Assembly (NCBI GenBank): GCA_037951165.1
Contig: JBBDHG010000105.1
Coordinates: 172,001-236,000, forward strand
Reading direction: 5' to 3'
Source: Lophius americanus
Taxonomy: Eukaryota > Chordata > Actinopteri > Lophiiformes > Lophiidae
Length of the DNA: 64,000 nucleotides
Part shown: positions 25,101 to 36,686 of the stretch, piece after piece
How positions within the stretch are numbered: the first letter of the stretch is position 1
How the letters are laid out: each line of letters starts with the position of its first letter
The notes under the pieces: model-generated
Database searches by the model: none
What the model was told of the DNA's origin: nothing
Seen by the model: only the letters and a program-made list of their open reading frames with translations
Position numbers and translations under genes: made by a program

Positions 25101-27340
25101 TGATGTGGCTGGGTTTGATCCCTTTGAGGCTGGGTTTTACCCCTTTTTGGATGGGTTTGAACCCTATGTCGGTGGGTTTGAACTCTATGTGGCCGGGTTT
25201 GACCCCTATGTGGCTTGGCTTGACCCTGATGTGGGTGGGTTTGAACTCTATGTGGCCAGGTTTGAACCCTATGTGGCTGAGCTTGACCCTGATGTGGCTG
25301 GGTTTGACCCCTTTGTGGCTGGGTTTGACCCCTTTTTGGATCGGTTTGAACCCTATGTGGCTGAGCATAATCCATTGTGGCTGGGTTTGACCCCATTGTG
25401 GCTAGGTTTGACCCTGATGTGGCTGGGTTTGACCCCTTTGAGGCTGGGTTTTACCCCTTTTTGGATGGGTTTGAACCCTATGTCGGTGGGTTTGACCCCT
25501 ATGTGGCCGGGTTTGACCCCTATGTGGCTTGGCTTGACCCTGATGTGGGTGGGTTTGAACTCTATGTGGCCAGGTTTTAACCCTATGTGGCTGAGCTTGA
25601 CCCTGATGTGGCTGGGTTTGACCCCTTTGTGGCTGGGTTTGACCCCTTTTTGGATGGGTTTGAACCCTATGTGGCCCAGCATAATCCATTGTGGCTGGGA
25701 TTGACCCCATTGTGGCTGGGGTTGACCCTGATGTGGCTGGGTTTGACCCCTTTGAGGCTGGGTTTGACCCCTTTTTGGATGGGTTTGAACCCTATATGGC
25801 TGAGCATCATCCATTGTGGCTGGGTTTGACCCCATTGTGGCTGGGGTTGACCCTGATGTGGCTGGGTTTGACCCCTTTGAGGCTGGGTTTGACCCCTTTT
25901 TGGATGGGTTTGAACACTATGTCGGTGGGTTTGAACTCTATGTGGCCGAGTTTGAACCCTATGTGGCTGGGCTTGACCCTGATGTGGGTGGGTTTGAACT
26001 CTATGTGGCCAGGTTTGACCCCTATGTGGCTGGGCTTGACCCTATGTGGCCGGGTTTGACCCCTTTGTGGCTGGGTTTGACCCCTTTTTGGACGTATTTG
26101 AACCCTCTGTGGCTGAGTATAATCCTTTGTGGCTGGGTTTGACCCAATTGTGGCTGGGGTTGACCCTGATGTGGCTGGATTTGACCCCTTTGTGGCTGGA
26201 TTTGAACCCTTTTTGGATGGGTTTGAACCCTATGTGGCTGAGTATAATCCTTTGTGGCTGGGTTTGACCCCATTGTGGCTGGGGTTGACCCTGATGTGGC
26301 TGGGTTTGATCCCTTTGAGGCTGGGTTTTACCCCTTTTTGGATGGGTTTGAACCCTATGTCGGTGGGTTTGAACTCTATGTGGCCGGGTTTGACCCCTAT
26401 GTGGCTTGGCTTGACCCTGATGTGGGTGGGTTTGAACTCTATGTGGCCAGGTTTGAACCCTATGTGGCTGAGCTTGACCCTGATGTGGCTGGGTTTGACC
26501 CCTTTGTGGCTGGGTTTGACCCCTTTTTGGATCGGTTTGAACCCTATGTGGCTGAGCATAATCCATTGTGGCTGGGTTTGACCCCATTGTGGCTAGGGTT
26601 GACCCTGATGTGGCTGGGTTTGACCCCTTTGAGGCTGGGTTTTACCCCTTTTTGGATGGGTTTGAACCCTATGTCGGTGGGTTTGACCCCTATGTGGCCG
26701 GGTTTGACCCCTATGTGGCTTGGCTTGACCCTGATGTGGGTGGGTTTGAACTCTATGTGGCCAGGTTTTAACCCTATGTGGCTGAGCTTGACCCTGATGT
26801 GGCTGGGTTTGACCCCTTTGTGGCTGGGTTTGACCCCTTTTTGGATGGGTTTGAACCCTATGTGGCCCAGCATAATCCATTGTGGCTGGGATTGACCCCA
26901 TTGTGGCTGGGGTTGACCCTGATGTGGCTGGGTTTGACCACTTTGAGGCTGGGTTTTGACCCCTTTTTGGATGGGTTTGAACCCTATATGGCTGAGCATC
27001 ATCCATTGTGGCTGGGTTTGACCCCATTGTGGCTGGGGTTGACCCTGATGTGGCTGGGTTTGACCCCTTTGAGGCTGGGTTTGACCCCTTTTTGGATGGG
27101 TTTGAACACTATGTCGGTGGGTTTGAACTCTATGTGGCCGAGTTTGAACCCTATGTGGCTGGGCTTGACCCTGATGTGGGTGGGTTTGAACTCTATGTGG
27201 CCAGGTTTGACCCCTATGTGGCTGGGCTTGACCCTATGTGGCCGGGTTTGACCCCTTTGTGGCTGGGTTTGACCCCTTTTTGGACGTATTTGAACCCTCT
27301 GTGGCTGAGTATAATCCTTTGTGGCTGGGTTTGACCCAAT
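22105..27340. repeat. Array of 1.2-2.6 kb duplications (22.1-23.4, 24.7-26.0, 26.0-27.3 kb)
   Basis: 22105-23444 matches 24697-26036 at offset 2592. The middle copy is repeated again at offset 1170, rising to 1191 because it lacks one CCCAATTG monomer, and then to 1192 after a T gain near 26953 (GGGTTTTGACC). Shared private changes include GGATCGGTTTG near 22747/25339/26530, TTTGATCCC near 22524/25116, and CCCAGCATAATCC near 23081/25673/26864. A shared stop-making change, CCAGGTTTTAACC, is in the second and third copies. Confidence 0.8.
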
Positions 27341-28211
27341 TGTGGCTGGGGTTGACCCTGATGTGGCTGGATTTGACCCCTTTTTGGATGGGTTTGAACC
27401 CTATGTGGCTGAGTATAATCCTTTGTGGCTGGGTTTGACCCCATTGTGGCTGGGGTTGACCCTGATGTGGCTGGGTTTGACCCCTTTGAGGCTGGGTTTT
27501 ACCCCTTTTTGGATGGGTTTGAACCCTATGTCGGTGGGTTTGAACTCTATGTGGCCGGGTTTGACCCCTATGTGGCTTGGCTTGACCCTGATGTGGGTGG
27601 GTTTGAACTCTATGTGGCCAGGTTTGAACCCTATGTGGCTGAGCTTGACCCTGATGTGGCTGGGTTTGACCCCTTTGTGGCTGGGTTTGACCCCTTTTTG
27701 GATGGGTTTGAACCCTATGTGGCTGAGCATAATCCATTGTGGCTGGGTTTGACCCCATTGTGGCTAGGGTTGACCCTGATGTGGCTGGGTTTGACCCCTT
27801 TGAGGTTGGGTTTTACCCCTTTTTGGATGGGTTTGAACCCTATGTCGGTGGGTTTGAACTCTCTGTGGCCGGGTTTGACCCCTATGTGGCTTGGCTTGAC
27901 CCTATGTGGCCGGGTTTGACCCCTTTGTGGCTGGGTTTGACCCCTTTTTGGACGTATTTGAACCCTCTGTGGCTGAGTATAATCCTTTGTGGCTGGGTTT
28001 GACCCCATTGTAGCTGGGGTTGACCCTGATGTGGCTGGGTTTGACCCCTTTGAGGCTGGGTTTTACCCCTTTTTGGATGGGTTTGAACCCTATGTCGGTG
28101 GGTTTGAACTCTATGTGGCCGGGTTTGACTCCTATGTGGCTTGGCTTGACCCTGATGTGGGTGGGTTTGAACTCTATGTGGCCAGGTTTGACCCCTATGT
28201 GGCTGGGCTTG

Positions 28212-29636
28212 ACCCTATGTGGCCGGGTTTGACCCCTTTGTGGCTGGGTTTGACCCCTTTTTGGACGTATTTGAACCCTCTGTGGCTGAGTATAATCCTT
28301 TGTGGCTGGGGTTGACCCTGATGTGGCTGGATTTGACCCCTTTGTGGCTGGATTTGAACCCTTTTTGGATGGGTTTGAACCCTATGTGGCTGAGTATAAT
28401 CCTTTGTGGCTGGGTTTGACCCCATTGTGGCTGGGGTTGACCCTGATGTGGCTGGGTTTGATCCCTTTGAGGCTGGGTTTTACCACTTTTTGGATGGGTT
28501 TGAACCCTATGTCGGTGGGTTTGAACTCTATGTGGCCGGGTTTGACCCCTATGTGGCTTGGCTTGACCCTGATGTGGGTGGGTTTGAACTCTATGTGGCC
28601 AGGTTTGAACCCTATGTGGCTGAGCTTGACCCTGATGTGGCTGGGTTTGACCCCTTTGTGGCTGAGTTTGACGCCTTTTTGGATGGGTTTGAACCCTATG
28701 TGGCTGAGCATAATCCATTGTGGCTGGGTTTGACCCCATTGTGGCTAGGGTTGACCCTGATGTGGCTGGGTTTGACCCCTTTGAGGCTGGGTTTTACCTC
28801 TTTTTGGATGGGTTTGAACCCTATGTCGGTGGGTTTGAACTCTATGTGGCCGGGTTTGACCCCTATGTGGCTTGGCTTGACCCTGATGTGGGTGGGTTTG
28901 AACTCTATGTGGCCAGGTTTGACCCCTATGTGGCTGGGCTTCACCCTATGTGGCCGGGTTTGACCCCTTTGTGGCTGGGTTTGACCCCTTTTTGGACGTA
29001 TTTGAACCCTCTGTGGCTGAGTATAATCCTTTGTGGCTGGGGTTGACCCTGATGTGGCTGGATTTGACCCCTTTGTGGCTGGATTTGAACCCTTTTTGGA
29101 TGGGTTTGAACCCTATGTGGCTGAGTATAATCCTTTGTGGCTGGGTTTGACCCCATTGTGGCTGGGGTTGACCTTGATGTGGCTGGGTTTGATCCCTTTG
29201 AGGCTGGGTTTTACCACTTTTTGGATGGGTTTGAACCCTATGTCGGTGGGTTTGAACTCTATGTGGCCGGGTTTGACCCCTATGTGGCTTGGCTTGACCC
29301 TGATGTGGGTGGGTTTGAACTCTATGTGGCCAGGTTTGAACCCTATGTGGCTGAGCTTGACCCTGATGTGGCTGGGTTTGACCCCTTTGTGGCTGGGTTT
29401 GACGCCTTTTTGGATGGGTTTGAACCCTATGTGGCTGAGCATAATCCATTGTGGCTGGGTTTGACCCCATTGTGGCTAGGGTTGACCCTGATGTGGCTGG
29501 GTTTGATCCCTTTGAGGCTGGGTTTTACCTCTTTTTGGATGGGTTTGAACCCTATGTCGGTGGGTTTGAACTCTATGGGGCCGGGTTTGACCCCTATGTG
29601 GCTTGGCTTGACCCTGATGTGGGTGGGTTTGAACTT
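28212..29636. repeat. Tandem duplication, 731-bp offset (28212-28905 and 28943-29636)
   Basis: About 694 bp recurs at a constant offset of 731. Shared changes include TTTTACCACTTTTTGG near 28482/29213 and GACGCCTTTTTGG near 28671/29402. The copies differ at a few bases, such as GACCCTGATG versus GACCTTGATG near 28439/29170. The second copy ends with a one-base gain (GAACTTCTCTG near 29634). Confidence 0.8.
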
Positions 29637-30499
29637 CTCTGTGGCCAGGTTTTAACCCTATGTGGCTGAGCTTGACCCTGATGTGGCTGGGTTTGACCCC
29701 TTTGTGGCTGGGTTTGACCCCTTTTTGGATGGGTTTGAACCCTATGTGGCCCAGCATAATCCATTGTGGCTGGGATTGACCCCATTGTGGCTGGGGTTGA
29801 CCCTGATGTGGCTGGGTTTGACCACTTTGTGGCTGGGTTTGACCCCTTTTTGGATGGGTTTGAACCCTATATGGCTGAGCATCATCCATTGTGGCTGGGT
29901 TTGACCCCATTGTGGCTGGGGTTGACCCTGATGTGGCTGGGTTTGACCCCTTTGAGGCTGGGTTTGACCCCTTTTTGGATGGGTTTGAACACTATGTCGG
30001 TGGGTTTGAACTCTATGTGGCCGAGTTTGAACCCTATGTGGCTGGGCTTGACCCTGATGTGGGTGGGTTTGAACTCTATGTGGCCAGGTTTGACCCCTAT
30101 GTGGCTGGGCTTGACCCTATGTGGCCGGGTTTGACCCCTTTGTGGCTGGGTTTGACCCCTTTTTGGACGTATTTGAACCCTCTGTGGCTGAGTATAATGC
30201 TTTGTGGCTGGTTTTGACCCAATTGTGGCTGGGGTTGACCCTGATGTGGCTGGATTTGACCCCTTTGTGGCTGGATTTGAACCCTTTTTGGATGGGTTTG
30301 AACCCTATGTGGCTGAGTATAATCCTTTGTGGCTGGGTTTGACCTCATTGTGGCTGGGGTTGACCCTGATGTGGCTGGGTTTGACCCCTTTGAGGCTGGG
30401 TTTTACCCCTTTTTGGATGGGTTTGAACCCTATGTCGGTGGGTTTGAACTCTATGTGGCCGGGTTTGACCCCTATGTGGCTTGGCTTGACCCTGATGTG

Positions 30500-32400
30500 G
30501 GTGGGTTTGAACTCTTTGTGGCTGGGATTGACCCCTTTGTGGCTGGGTTTGACCTCTTTTTGGATGGGTTTGAACCCTATGTGATTTGGTTTGAACTCTT
30601 TGTGGCCGGGTTTGACCCTTATGTGGCTGGGATTGACCCTGATGTGGCTGGGTTTGACCCCTTTTTGGCAGGGTTTGACCCCTTTTTGGATGGGTTTGAA
30701 CCCTATGTGGCTGACTATAATCCTTTGTGGCTGGGTTTGACCCCATTGTGGCTGGGGTTGACCCTGATGTGGCTGGGTTTGACCCCTTTGTGGCTGGGTT
30801 TGACCCCTTTTTGGATGGGTTTGAACCCTATGTGGCTGGGTTTGACCCCTTTTTGGTTGGGTTTGAACCCTATGTGGCTGAGTTTAATCCTTTGTGGCTT
30901 GGTTTGACCCCATTGAGGCTGGGATTGACACTTATGCGGCTGGGTTTAACTCCAACATGTCTAGGTTTGACCCTTATGTGGCTGGGTTTGACCACTTTGT
31001 GGCTGGGTTGAACCCTATGTGGCTGGGTTTGAACTCTTTGTGGCTGGGATTGACCACTTTGTGGTTGAGTTTGACGAGTATATGGCTTGGTTTAACCCCA
31101 TTTTGACTGGGTTTGAACCCTATCTGGCTGGGTTTGAACCCTATATAACTGAGTTTGAACCCCAAGTCGCTTATTCTGTACTCTATGTGGCCGGGTATGA
31201 CCCCTATCTGGCTGTGATTGACCCTGATGTGGCTGGGTTTGACCCCTTTGTGGCTGGGTTTGACCCCTTTTTGGATGGGTTTGAACCCTATGTGGCCGAG
31301 TATTATACTTTGTGGCTGGGTTTGACTCCATTGTGGCGGGGGTTGACCCTGTTGTGGCCTGCTTTGACCCCTTTGTGGTTGGGTTTGACCCCTTTTTGGA
31401 TGGGTTTAAACCCTATGTGGCTGAGTATAATCCTTTGTGGCTGGGTTTGACCCCATTGTGGCTGGGGTTGACCCCTTTGTGGTTGGGTTTGACCCCTTTT
31501 TGGATGGGTTTGAACCCTATGTGGCCGAGTATTATACTTTGTGGCTGGGTTTGACTCCATTGTGGCGGGGGTTGACCCTGTTGTGGCCTTCTTTGACCCC
31601 TTTTTGCCTGGGTTTGACCCCTTTTTGGATGGGTTTGAACCCTATGTGGCTGAGTTTAATCCTTTGTGGCCGGGTTTGACCCCATTGTGGCTGGGGTTGA
31701 CCCTGATGTGGCTGGGTTTGACCCCTTTTCGGCTGGGTTTGAACCCATTTGGATGGGTTTGAACCCTATGTGGCTGAGTATAATCCTTTGTGGCTGGGTT
31801 TGACCCCATTTTGGCTGGGGTTGACTCTGATATGGCTGGGTTTGACCCCTTTGAGGCTGGGTTTTACCCCTTTTGGGATGGTTTTGAACCCTATGTTGGT
31901 GCGTTTGAACTCTATGTGGCCGGGTTTGACCCCTATGTGGCTGGGCTTGACCCTCTTTGTGGTTGAGTTTGACGAGTATATGGCTGGGTTTGACCCCATT
32001 TTGGCTGGGTTTGACCCCATTTTGGCTGGGTTTGACCCCTTTTTGGATGGGTTTGAACCCTATGTGGCTGACTTTAATCCTTTGTGGCTGGGTTTGACCC
32101 CATTGTGGCTGGGGTTGACCCTGATGTGGCTGGGTTTGACCCCTTTGTGGCTGGGTTTGAACCCTTTTTGGATGGTTTTGAACCCTATGTGGCTGAGTAT
32201 AATCCTTTGTGGCTGGGTTTGACCCCATTTTGGCTGGGGTTGACCCTGATATGGCTGGGTATGACCTCTTTGAGGCTGGGTTTTACCCCTTTTTGGATGG
32301 TTTTGAACCCTATGTCGGTGGGTTTGAACTCTATGTGGCTGGGTTTGACCCCTATGTGGCTGGGCTTGACCCTGATGTGGCTGGGTTTGACCCCTTTGTG
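30500..32400. repeat. Transition zone between the two repeat families
   Basis: The block A anchor is last seen near 30167 and block B markers first appear near 30930 (CTTATGCGG, CTCCAACATG). Between about 30.5 and 32.4 kb many monomers carry private changes, such as TGTGATTTGG near 30581, CTGTGATTG near 31210, CCCATTTGG near 31745 and GACCCTCTTTGTGG near 31950. I found only short internal copies here, for example about 90 bp near 31268 repeated near 31497, and no kilobase-scale duplicate. It looks like an older, less homogenised junction. Borders are approximate. Confidence 0.65.
31138..31200. repeat. Diverged AT-richer monomer group, first block B copy
   Basis: Retains CCTATATAACTGAG and CCCCAAGT but reads CAAGTCGCTTAT and CTGTACTC, then returns directly to GTGGCCGGG without the GTGGTTTGG monomer end typical of block A. 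Confidence 0.78.
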
Positions 32401-32435
32401 GCTGGGTTTGACCCCTTTTTGGATGGGTTTGAACC

Positions 32436-34678
32436 CTATGTGGCTGAGTTTAATCCTTTGTGGCTGGGTTTGACCCCATTGTGGCTGGGATTGACACTTA
32501 TGTGGTTGGGTTTGACTCCAATATGTCTGGGTTTGACCCTTATGTGGCTGGGTTTGACCACTTTGTGACTGGGTTTGACCCCATTGTGGCTGGGATTGAC
32601 ACTTATGCGGCTGGGTTTGACTCCAATATGTCTGGGTTTGACCCTTATTTGGCTGGGTTTGACCACTTTGTGGCTGGGTTTGAACCCTATGTGGCTGGGT
32701 TTGAACTCTTTGTGGCTGGGATTGACCACTTTGTGGTTGAGTTTGACGAGTATATGGCTGGGTTTGACCCCATTTTGGCTGGGTTTGACCCCTTTTTGGA
32801 TGGGTTTGAACCCTATGTGGCTGAGTTTAATCCTTTGTGGCTGGGTTTGACCCCATTGTGGCTGGGGTTGACCCTGATGTGGCTGGGTTTGACCCCTTTG
32901 TGGCTGGGTTTGAACTCTTTTTGGATGGTTTTGAACCCGATGTGGCTGAGTATAATCCTTTGTGGCTGGGTTTGACCCCATTTTGGCTAGGGTTGACCCT
33001 GATATGGCTGGGTTTGACCCCTTTGAGGCTGGGTTTTACCCCTTTTTGGATGGTTTTGAACCCTATGTCGGTGCGTTTGAACTCTATGTGGCTGGGTTTG
33101 ACCCCTATGTGGCTGGGCTTGAGCCTGATGTGGCTGGGTTTGACCCCTTTGTGGCTGTGTTTCGACCCCTTTTAGGATGGGTTTGAACCCTATGTGGCTG
33201 AGTCTTATTCTTTATGGCTGGGTTTGACCCCATTGTGGCTGGGTTTGACCCCATTGTGGCTGGTGTTGACCCTGATATGGCTGGGTTTGACCCCTTTGTG
33301 GCTGTGTTTTACCCCTTTTTGGATGGGTTTGAACTCTATGTCGCTGCGTTTGAACTCTATGTGGCCGGGTTTGACCCCTATGTGGCTGGGCTTGACCCTG
33401 ATGTGGCTGGGTTTGACCCATTTGTGGCTGGCTTTGACCCCTTTTTGGATGGGTTTGACCGCTTTTTTGGATGGGTTTGAACCCTATGTGGCTGAGTATA
33501 ATCCATCGTGGCTGGGTTTGACACCATTGTGGCTAGGGTTGACCCTGATGTGGCTGGGTTTGACCCCTTTCTGGCTGGGTTTCGACCCCTTTTTGGATGG
33601 GTTTGAACCCTATGTGGCTGAGTTTAATCCTTTGTGGCTTGGTTTGACCCCATTTTGGCTGGGATTGACACTTATGCGGCTGGGTTTGACTCCAATATGT
33701 CTGGGTTTGACCCCATTTTGGCTGGGTTTGACCCCTATTTGGATGGGTTTGAACCCTATGTGGCTGAGTTTAATCCTTTGTGGCTGGGTTTGACCCCATT
33801 GTGGCTGGGGTTGACCTTGATGTGGCTGGGTTTGACCCTTTTGTGGCTGGGTTTGAACCCTTTTTGGATGGTTTTGAACCCTATGTGGCTGAGTATAATC
33901 CTTTGTGGCTGGATTTGACCCCATTTTGGCTGGGGTTGACCTTGATATGGCTGGGTTTGACCCCTTTGAGGCTGGGTTTTACCCCTTTTTGGATGGTTTT
34001 GAACCCTATGTCGGTACGTTTGAACTCTCTGTGGCCGGGTTTGACCCCTATGTGGCTGGGCTTGACCCTGATGTGGCTGGGTTTGACCCCTTTGTGGCTG
34101 GGTTTGACCCCTTTTTTGGATGGGTTTGAACCCTATGTGGCTGAGTTTAATCCTTTGTGGCTGGGTTTGACCCCATTGTGGCTGGGATTGACACTTATGC
34201 GGCTGGCTTTGACTCCAATATGTCCGGGTTTGACCCTTATGTGGCTGGGTTTGACCACTTTGTGACTGGGTTTGACCCCATTGTGGCTGGGATTGACACT
34301 TATTCGGCTGGGTTTGACTCCAATATGTCTGGGTTTGACCCTTATTTGGCTGGGTTTGACCACTTTGTGGCTGGGTTTGAACCCTATGTGGCTGGGTTTG
34401 AACTCTTTGTGGCTGGGATTGACCACTTTGTGGTTGAGTTTGACGAGTATATGGCTGGGTTTGACCCCATTTTGGCTGGGTTTGACCCCTTTTTGGATGG
34501 GTTTGAACCCTATTTGGCTGAGTTTAATCCTTTGTGGCTGGGTTTGACCCCATTGTGGCTGGGGTTGACCCTGATGTGGCTGGGTTTGACCCCTTTGTGG
34601 CTGGGTTTGAACCCTTTTTGGATGGTTTTGAACCCTATATGGCTGAGTATAATCCTTTGTGGCTGGGTTTGACCCCAT
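32436..34678. repeat. Duplicate of about 0.55 kb at 1,697-bp offset
   Basis: 32436-32981 corresponds to 34133-34678 at a constant offset of 1697. Both hold the sequence of CTTATG, CTCCAATATG, GACCACTTTGTGACTGG and GACGAGTATATGG monomers. Differences include TATGTGGTTGG versus TATGCGGCTGG near 32500/34197 and GGCTAGGG versus GGCTGGGG at the right end. The second segment is also part of the three-copy 2.9-kb family. Confidence 0.75.
33580..33601 (+). repeat. Exemplar 22-bp TTTCGACCCC monomer (block B-specific)
   Basis: A C is inserted after TTT, giving TTTCGACCCC and a 22-bp monomer with a new CpG. I noted it repeatedly between about 33.2 and 63.1 kb and not in block A; the TTCGACC near 9696 is a substitution in a 21-bp monomer. 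It shifts the frame by +1, opposite to the 20-bp class. Confidence 0.85.
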
Positions 34679-35174
34679 TTTGGCTGGGGTTGACCCTGAT
34701 ATGGCTGGGTTTGACCCCTTTGAGGCTGGGTTTTACCCCTTTTTGGATGGTTTTGAACCCTATGTCGGTGCGTTTGAACTCTATGTGGCTGGGTTTGACC
34801 CCTATGTGGCTGGGTTTGACCCTGATGTGGCTGGGTTTGACCCCTTTGTGGCTGAGTATTATTCTTTATGGCTGGGTTTGACCCCATTGGGGCTGGGTTT
34901 GACCCCATTGTGGCTGGTGTTGACCCTGATATGGCTGGGTTTGACCCCTTTGTGGCTGTGTTTTACCCCTTTTTGGATGGGTTTGAACCCTATGTCGCTG
35001 CGTTTGAACTCTATGTGGCCGGGTTTGACCCCTATGTGGCTGGGCTTGACCCTGATGTGGCTGGGTTTGACCCGTTTGTGGCTGGGTTTGACCCCTTTTT
35101 GGATGGGTTTCAACCCTATGTGGCTGAGTATAATCCTCAGTGGCTGGGTTTGACCCCTTTGTGGCTGGGTTTGA

Positions 35175-36686
35175 CCCCTTTTTTGGATGGGTTTGAACCC
35201 TATGTGGCTGAGTATAATCCATCGTGGCTGGGTTTGACACCATTGTGGCTGGGGTTGACCCTGATGTGGCTGGGTTTGACCCCTTTGTGGCTGGGTTTGA
35301 CCCCTTTTTGGATGGGTTTGAACCCTATGTGGCTGAGTTTAATCCTGTATGGCTGGGTTTGACCCCATTGTGGATGGGATTGACAATTATGCGGCTGGGT
35401 TTGACCCCAATATGTCTGGGTTTGACCCTTATGTCGGTGGGTTTGAACTCTATGTGGGTGGGATTGACCCCTATGTGGCAGGGCTTGACCCTGATGTGGC
35501 TGGGTTTGACCCCTTTGTGGCTGGGTTTCGACCCCTTTTTGGATGGGTTTGAACCTTATGTGGCTGAGTATAATCCTTTGTGGCTGGGTTTGACCCCATT
35601 GTGGCTGGGTTTGACCCCATTGTGGCTGGTGTTGACCCTGATATGGCTGGGTTTGACCCCTTTGTGGCTGTGTTTTACCCCTTTTTGGATGGGTTTGAAC
35701 CCTATGTCGCTGCGTTTGAACTCTATGTGGCCGGGTTTGACCCCTATGTGGCTTGGCTTGACCCTGATGTGACTGGGTTTGACCCCTTTGTGGCTGGGTT
35801 TGACCCCTTTTTGGATGGGTTTGAACCCTATGTGGCTGAGTATAATCCTCAGTGGCTGGGTTTGACCCCTTTGTGGCAGGGTTTGAACTCTTTGTGGCTG
35901 GGATTGACCACTTTGTGGTTGAGTTTGACGTGTATATGGCTGGGTTCGACCCCATTGTGGCTGGGATTGACACTTATGCGGCTGGGTTTGACTCCAATAT
36001 GTCTGGGTTTGACCCTTATGTGGCTGGGTTTGACCACTTTGTGACTGGGTTTGACCCCATTGTGGCTGAGATTGACCCCTTTTTTGGATGGGTTTGAACC
36101 CTATGTGGCTGAGTATAATCCATCGTGGCTGGGTTTGACACCATTGTGGCTGGGGTTGACCCTGATGTGGCTGGGTTTGACCCCTTTGTGGCTGGGTTTG
36201 ACCCCTTTTTGGATGGGTTTGAACCCTATGTGGCTGAGTTTAATCCTGTATGGCTGGGTTTGACCCCATTGTGGATGGGATTGACAATTATGCGGCTGGG
36301 TTTGACCCCAATATGTCTGGGTTTGACCCTTATGTCGGTGGGTTTGAACTCTATGTGGGTGGGATTGACCCCTATGTGGCAGGGCTTGACCCTGATGTGG
36401 CTGGGTTTGACCCCTTTGTGGCTGGGTTTCGACCCCTTTTTGGATGGGTTTGAACCTTATGTGGCTGAGTATAATCCTTTGTGGCTGGGTTTGACCCCAT
36501 TGTGGCTGGGTTTGACCCCATTGTGGCTGGTGTTGACCCTGATATGGCTGGGTTTGACCCCTTTGTGGCTGTGTTTTACCCCTTTTTGGATGGGTTTGAA
36601 CCCTATGTCGCTGCGTTTGAACTCTATGTGGCCGGGTTTGACCCCTATGTGGCTTGGCTTGACCCTGATGTGACTGGGTTTGACCA
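35175..36686. repeat. Duplicate of about 0.6 kb at 901-bp offset
   Basis: About 35175-35785 matches 36076-36686 at offset 901. Shared marks are AATCCATCGTGG, AATCCTGTATGG, GACAATTATGCGG and TTTCGACCCC. The match ends where the first copy reads TTTGACCCC and the second TTTGACCAC after GTGACTGGG. The second segment lies between two of the three long B1 copies, so this event helped build the spacer. Confidence 0.75.

Larger units (their letters stand above)
1..30300. repeat. Block A: higher-order repeat family with GGACGTA and CATAATCC markers
   Basis: This half is defined by diagnostic monomers. One ends GGACGTA in place of GGATGGG and is followed by a TTTGAACCCTCTG monomer (for example near 436, 3217, 7227, 13323, 20075 as GGAGGTA, 26094; last near 30167). 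The 20-bp CATAATCCATTG monomer and the TGTCGGTGGG variant are also frequent. I did not see GGACGTA or CATAATCC after about 30.3 kb. GGACGTA anchors are spaced irregularly, roughly 310 to 1,600 bp apart, so the block is a rearranged mosaic of higher-order units rather than one regular period. Confidence 0.85.

Noticed and set aside
30500..32400. Inserted mobile element at the block A/B border
   Set aside because: All sequence there still parses into 20-22-bp monomers. I found no terminal repeats, target-site duplication or non-satellite sequence.
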